From: Rotaria macrura | Lineage: Eukaryota > Rotifera > Eurotatoria > Philodinida > Philodinidae | NCBI GenBank assembly: GCA_900239685.1 | Contig: OENT01000589.1 | Span: 1 to 64,000, forward strand | Length of the DNA: 64,000 bases | Reading direction: 5' to 3' | Shown here: positions 60,272 through 64,000 of the stretch, one piece after another | Numbering within the stretch: position 1 is the first letter of the stretch | Layout of the letters: each line of letters begins with the position of its first letter | Notes under the pieces: model-generated | Database searches by the model: none | Told to the model about the DNA's origin: nothing | The model's input: the letters and a program-made list of their open reading frames with translations, nothing else | Position numbers and translations under genes: made by a program

Positions 60272-63200
60272 ATGGAACACACACATGCTGATCCAGTTAT
60301 TCCTGCTCTTGACTCAGGCTTCATCGAGCGTCAAGCACAAAAGCGTGACGCAATGTAGGTAATACTCACTGGAGGCAAACATGTGATGCTTTCTTATAAT
60401 TGGAGCAGCCAAGCTATCGTATCCAAAGTATACCAAATTCTAAAAGACGATAATATTCCAGTTTGGTTTGATATTCAAGGAGATATGAAACAAAATATAT
60501 ACGAAAGGTGTGCATGTAAATATTAATGTTTCGTCGTAATAATATGATAATGAAATTTCACTTTCGCTTAGCATGGCTGATGGAATAGAAAATGCTGCTG
60601 TCGTCTGTTGTTTTCTAACGCCGGATTATCAGAAATCTGAGAATTGCAAACTTGAATTACAGTATGCAAGAAAAAGAAACAAGCGCATCATTCCATGTAT
60701 GCTTGGTGAGAAAGCGTGGACACCCTCCGGTTGGCTGGGATTAATAACAGCTGGAGAACAATACATCAACCTCCGAGATGACTCCGAAGAGAATATCCTT
60801 TTACGAGCAAGACAACTGATTGAACGAATAAAGAATCAATCTCCGACATTACATATAGTCGATGAACCAAGTTATTTATTCGAAATAATTAGACTAGAAT
60901 ATAAACGAAACAGTCGTATTGAGCGAATTATGAATCCGATAAAATCTGTTTCAATTGAACAAAGTTACATTAACTTAGCGATCGTTGAAATGAAAGAACA
61001 ACAAGAAATGGAAAAGAAACTGCGTGATGCTCAACACAATGATGCAATCATGGGCACCTTTGAACAGATTTGTGGCATCAAGACTGCGGTAGATGTTAAC
61101 GACATTTTTAACAAATCTAAGGATCAAACAAAGAATTTGCTCGTACTTGGGCGAGCTGGAATTGGAAAATCAACATTTTGTCAATATGTTGCTTATAAAT
61201 GGGCCACGGGCACACTTTGGTCTCAATACGATCTACTTGTTTTAATTCCGTTGCGTTCCCTAACAGAGAGCCGTTACCCTCCATCGGCGCCTGGGACGAA
61301 CTACACACTGTTTGATCTGGTGAAAAAAGAATATTACATCCATGGTCTTTCCGAAGCAGATGACAGGCTCTTGAGAAAGCAATTTGGTCTAAGTCAAGTG
61401 CTATGGATTTTGGATAGCTATGATGAAATTGTACAAAATGTGCCAGGACATCTACAATATTTATTCGAACAATTACTTAAGACTCCACACCATATCATCA
61501 CATCTCGTCCCTACTTGAATAAATTATCGTACAAAGTGCAATTGGAAATTACAGGATTTACAGATGACAATATTGTGGAATATGTCAAGCAGTTCTTCGA
61601 TCAAGCTGAAGATACAACACAACATTCAACATCCAAAGACAAAAGACTATTAAGTTTTTTACAATTCAATCCAAGCATTTGGGGTGTTGCACATATTCCA
61701 ATCAATCTAGAATTAATATGCAGTCTTTGGAGTGATACAGATTGGTCCGAAATGAAAACACTAACAATGACAATGCTTTATGACAATATTGTTGAATGGC
61801 TATGTCGACGGTATCTGTCAAAACAAAATGCTGACATTCAGATGACAAAAGAGGATGTTTATGAAGATTGTCGGAAGGAATTGACTTTTTTGGAAACATT
61901 TGCGTTTAAAGGAATGGAAAACAACACCGTAATTCTACGGAAAGATTTACTGCAAAAAACTTTGAAGGAGACCGAGTACTCATCAAAGCACTATACCAGC
62001 TTACTTAATATTGGTATTCTTAAATCGATAAATGTACAGTCAACTGGTAATCGAATCGAAGTAGAGAAAGATCATTATTTTATTCATCTTAGCTTTCAAG
62101 AACATTTTGCAGCGCGATACTTAGTGAAAGCTCTCAGTGGCCCAGGACGTGAAGCAGCCATTCAATTCATCAAAAGTCATAAGTACAACCAACGCTTTCA
62201 ATTGGTGTTTATCTTTACGTCGGGTCTTCTCGCTCAGAATGATGTTGAATCGTGCACTGACATGTTCTGGAATATTATTTTAGGGGAACCATCGGATTTG
62301 GTTGGTTTAAGACACATACAACTTATCATTTCTTGCATGGAGGAGACTACTAGTAATTCATGTTTTCGTCGACATGCCGAATTGGTGGATTCTATTGCAA
62401 AAGGGATCATAATTGCTGTATCAATGAAGCACGATATTATTTACAAACAACTTCAAGAGTCGTTGCGGAGAAGTGCTTCGTTATTAAATAACTCAACAAT
62501 ACAAGATACATTGATTAAGCTTCTCGAAAGCGAAGATCCGAATACAAAAAAAAAATGTGCTTTCATTCATTTCAGAACTATCGATATCGAATCCATCATC
62601 TCAACTCGTTGAACTATTACTTCACCAACTTGATGATAAGTATTGGATTACCAGACTGAAAGCATGCGAAGCTCTCGGGCAACTGCGTGCAGAAGCAGTA
62701 ACCGATGATGTAATCAATAGGCTACTTGTTGCACTTGAGGACGAGAGTAATAACGTCAGAGGGAGTGCATATTATGCTCTGGGGAAAATGGGTGAAAAAG
62801 CAGCAACAAATCCCGTGATGAATGCCATGGTGGCTGTACTCGAGAATAAGAATGGGAATTTCAGAGAAGTTGTATGCGAAGCGCTGGGAGAAATTGGTAA
62901 AAAAGCAGCAAGGGACGATGTCCTCAATTGGTTAGTGACTACAGCTGAAGATGATAGTGCGGATATCAGACGGAGAGCATGTGAAGCTCTTGGGAAAATG
63001 GGAGAAAAAGCAGCAACCAATGATGTTATGAATAAGCTGGTGATTGCACTTGGAGATGAAAACTATTTTGTTCGTGAGAGTACACGTATAGCTCTCGGGA
63101 ACATGAACCAAAAATTGACTACCAATGATGTTATGAATAGGTTATTGACGGCACTTCAGGATGAAGATGTGAATGTTAAGCAACGTGCATGCACAGCTCT

Positions 63201-64000
63201 AGGAGAAATGGGTGAGGAAACTGCAAAGAATGATGTCATCAATAGACTGATGACTGCTCTTTGCGATAAGGATGAGAAGGTCAGAGAGAATGCATGCAAA
63301 GCTCTTGGAAAAATGGGCGGAAAGGCTGCAAGTGATGATGTAATCAATAGACTGATGATTACACTTGAGGATGAAAATGAAAACGTACGATTGTGTGCAT
63401 GTCAAATCCTTCGGAGAATGGGGGGAAAAGTACCGATTAGCAAATTGGTCCATGGACTGATCGCTGCACTGAAAGATGAGCATTGGAATATCAGAGAAAA
63501 TGCATGCTTAGGTCTCGGAGAAATGGGTGAAAAGGCAGCAACCAATGACGTTATCAATGGTCTCGTAATGGCACTTGGAGATTCGTATGGCAATGTGCAA
63601 GAGGCTGCATGCAATGCTCTGGAGAAAATGGGTGAGCAAGCAGCAAGTAATGACGTTGTCAATGCCCTGATCATTGCACTTGGAAATACGTGGCCACATG
63701 TCAGAGAGAGTGCCTGGAAAGCTCTCAGAAAAATGCGTGAAAAGGCAACAACCAAAGATGTTACGAATAGAATACTAACAGCACTTAAGGATGACAATTG
63801 GAATGTCAGATTGGGGGCATGTCAAGCTCTTGGAAAAGTTAGTGAAAAAGTCCCAGCCTTGGATGTGATCGATACAGTACTCATTGTACTTGATGATGAA
63901 AACCAATCGGTGAGATCAAAAGCATGGGAAGTTCTTGGGGAGCTAGGTGAAAAAGCAGCAACTAGTAACGTAATCAATCGACTGGTGACTGCACTTAGAG
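60272..64000 (+). CDS. TIR-NACHT-HEAT receptor (NLR-like), runs off the window; in-frame TAG and one frame change
   Basis: This is an NLR-type innate immune receptor: TIR signalling domain, NACHT switch, repeat sensor. Exon 1 is 60272-60507; a 64-bp intron (60508-60571) is followed by the exon from 60572. The TIR domain (KHVMLSYNW, IPVWFDIQGDM, SMADGIENAAVV, SENCKLELQYA, RIIPCML) keeps the Cys-x2-Glu site (Glu codon 60654-60656) that serves as catalytic Glu in NAD-cleaving TIRs. The NACHT follows: P-loop GRAGIGKST at about 61150, Walker B WILDSYDE at about 61405 and HHIITSRP. A helical region ends at about 62540, then come HEAT repeats from 62701 to the edge. Two lesions: an in-frame TAG at 60356-60358 between the first Met and the TIR, and a frame change at the A10 tract (62545-62554); the conventional frame ends at 62612 while HEAT-like sequence continues in the next frame without a stop to 64000. 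Homopolymer error, nonsense allele or true pseudogene are all possible. A downstream ATG just before LSYNW could bypass the TAG but would trim the first TIR strand. Confidence 0.8.
62701..64000 (+). repeat. Array of HEAT repeats in exact 105-bp phase (12 full plus a partial)
   Basis: Units begin at 62701, 62806, 62911, 63016, 63121, 63226, 63331, 63436, 63541, 63646, 63751, 63856 and 63961, each 35 codons, with no insertion or deletion. The consensus is NDVINRLLTAL, then a loop, VRENAC and ALGKMGEKAAT, of the HEAT_2/PBS-lyase kind. It forms the C-terminal sensor of the TIR-NACHT gene and continues beyond the window. Antisense open frames at 62772-63797 are shadows of this array. Confidence 0.9.

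Noticed and set aside
62772-63797. Several minus-strand open frames of 63-131 codons
   Set aside because: Antisense shadows of the HEAT repeats; the 105-bp phase keeps the opposite frames open.
1-64000. tRNA and rRNA genes
   Set aside because: No convincing T-loop/A-box/B-box combination or rRNA core was found by eye on either strand.

Overview
This window looks like nuclear DNA of an invertebrate eukaryote, and most like a bdelloid rotifer (Adineta/Rotaria type). The composition is AT-rich. Clear spliceosomal introns are present, mostly 49-70 bp (GT...AG), with two much longer ones that hold repeats. The gene content fits bdelloid genomes as I know them: a giant RNF213-like AAA+ protein, a TIR-NACHT-HEAT receptor, single-pass membrane proteins with Thr-rich stalks (one carrying kelch blades), and many small DNA transposons. 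The species assignment is inference; no rRNA, tRNA or organelle marker is present.

Layout. 1-3119: a nest of DNA transposons, with a hAT-like element (428-2870, perfect 8-bp target duplication) inside an older fold-back element and a large hairpin inside the hAT-like element. 3120-4024: a Gly/Thr-codon-like GGTGA-rich relic and the 3' end of the next gene. 4025-18286 (minus): a six-exon, about 4,660-codon RNF213-like gene with one in-frame TGA and no recognisable RING finger. 18287-22128: spacer with MITEs and a G/T- then C/A-rich block. 22129-26596 (plus): a five-exon single-pass membrane protein with a glycine-zipper membrane helix, a Thr-rich stalk and a beta-sandwich-like ectodomain; a 3.3-kb intron holds two palindromic MITEs. 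26597-31199: repeat nests. 31200-32186 (plus): an arrestin-fold protein with a signal peptide. 32482-32881: a hAT-type MITE. 33019-33979 (minus): a decayed zinc-type alcohol dehydrogenase. 33980-41546: almost gene-free apart from a hAT transposase C-terminal scrap. 41547-45045 (minus): a two-exon transmembrane kelch protein whose 2.07-kb intron contains a mariner-like element. 45046-60271: gene-poor DNA with several DNA transposons, among them a hAT-like element with a perfect 8-bp duplication (51615-53008) and a long-TIR element (59095-60003). 60272 to the window end (plus): a TIR-NACHT-HEAT receptor running off the edge, with an in-frame TAG before the TIR domain and a frame change at an A10 tract before an array of exact 105-bp HEAT repeats.

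How the genes relate. The two genes at the ends (RNF213-like and TIR-NACHT-HEAT) belong to families used in cell-autonomous and innate immunity. They are 42 kb apart on opposite strands, so there is no evidence for an operon-like unit. The two membrane proteins in the middle share one architecture (short cytosolic part, one membrane helix, Thr-rich stalk, folded ectodomain) with different ectodomains. The most interesting signal I found is the HEAT array, whose repeats keep perfect phase while the residues at one face differ from repeat to repeat, as would suit a recognition surface.
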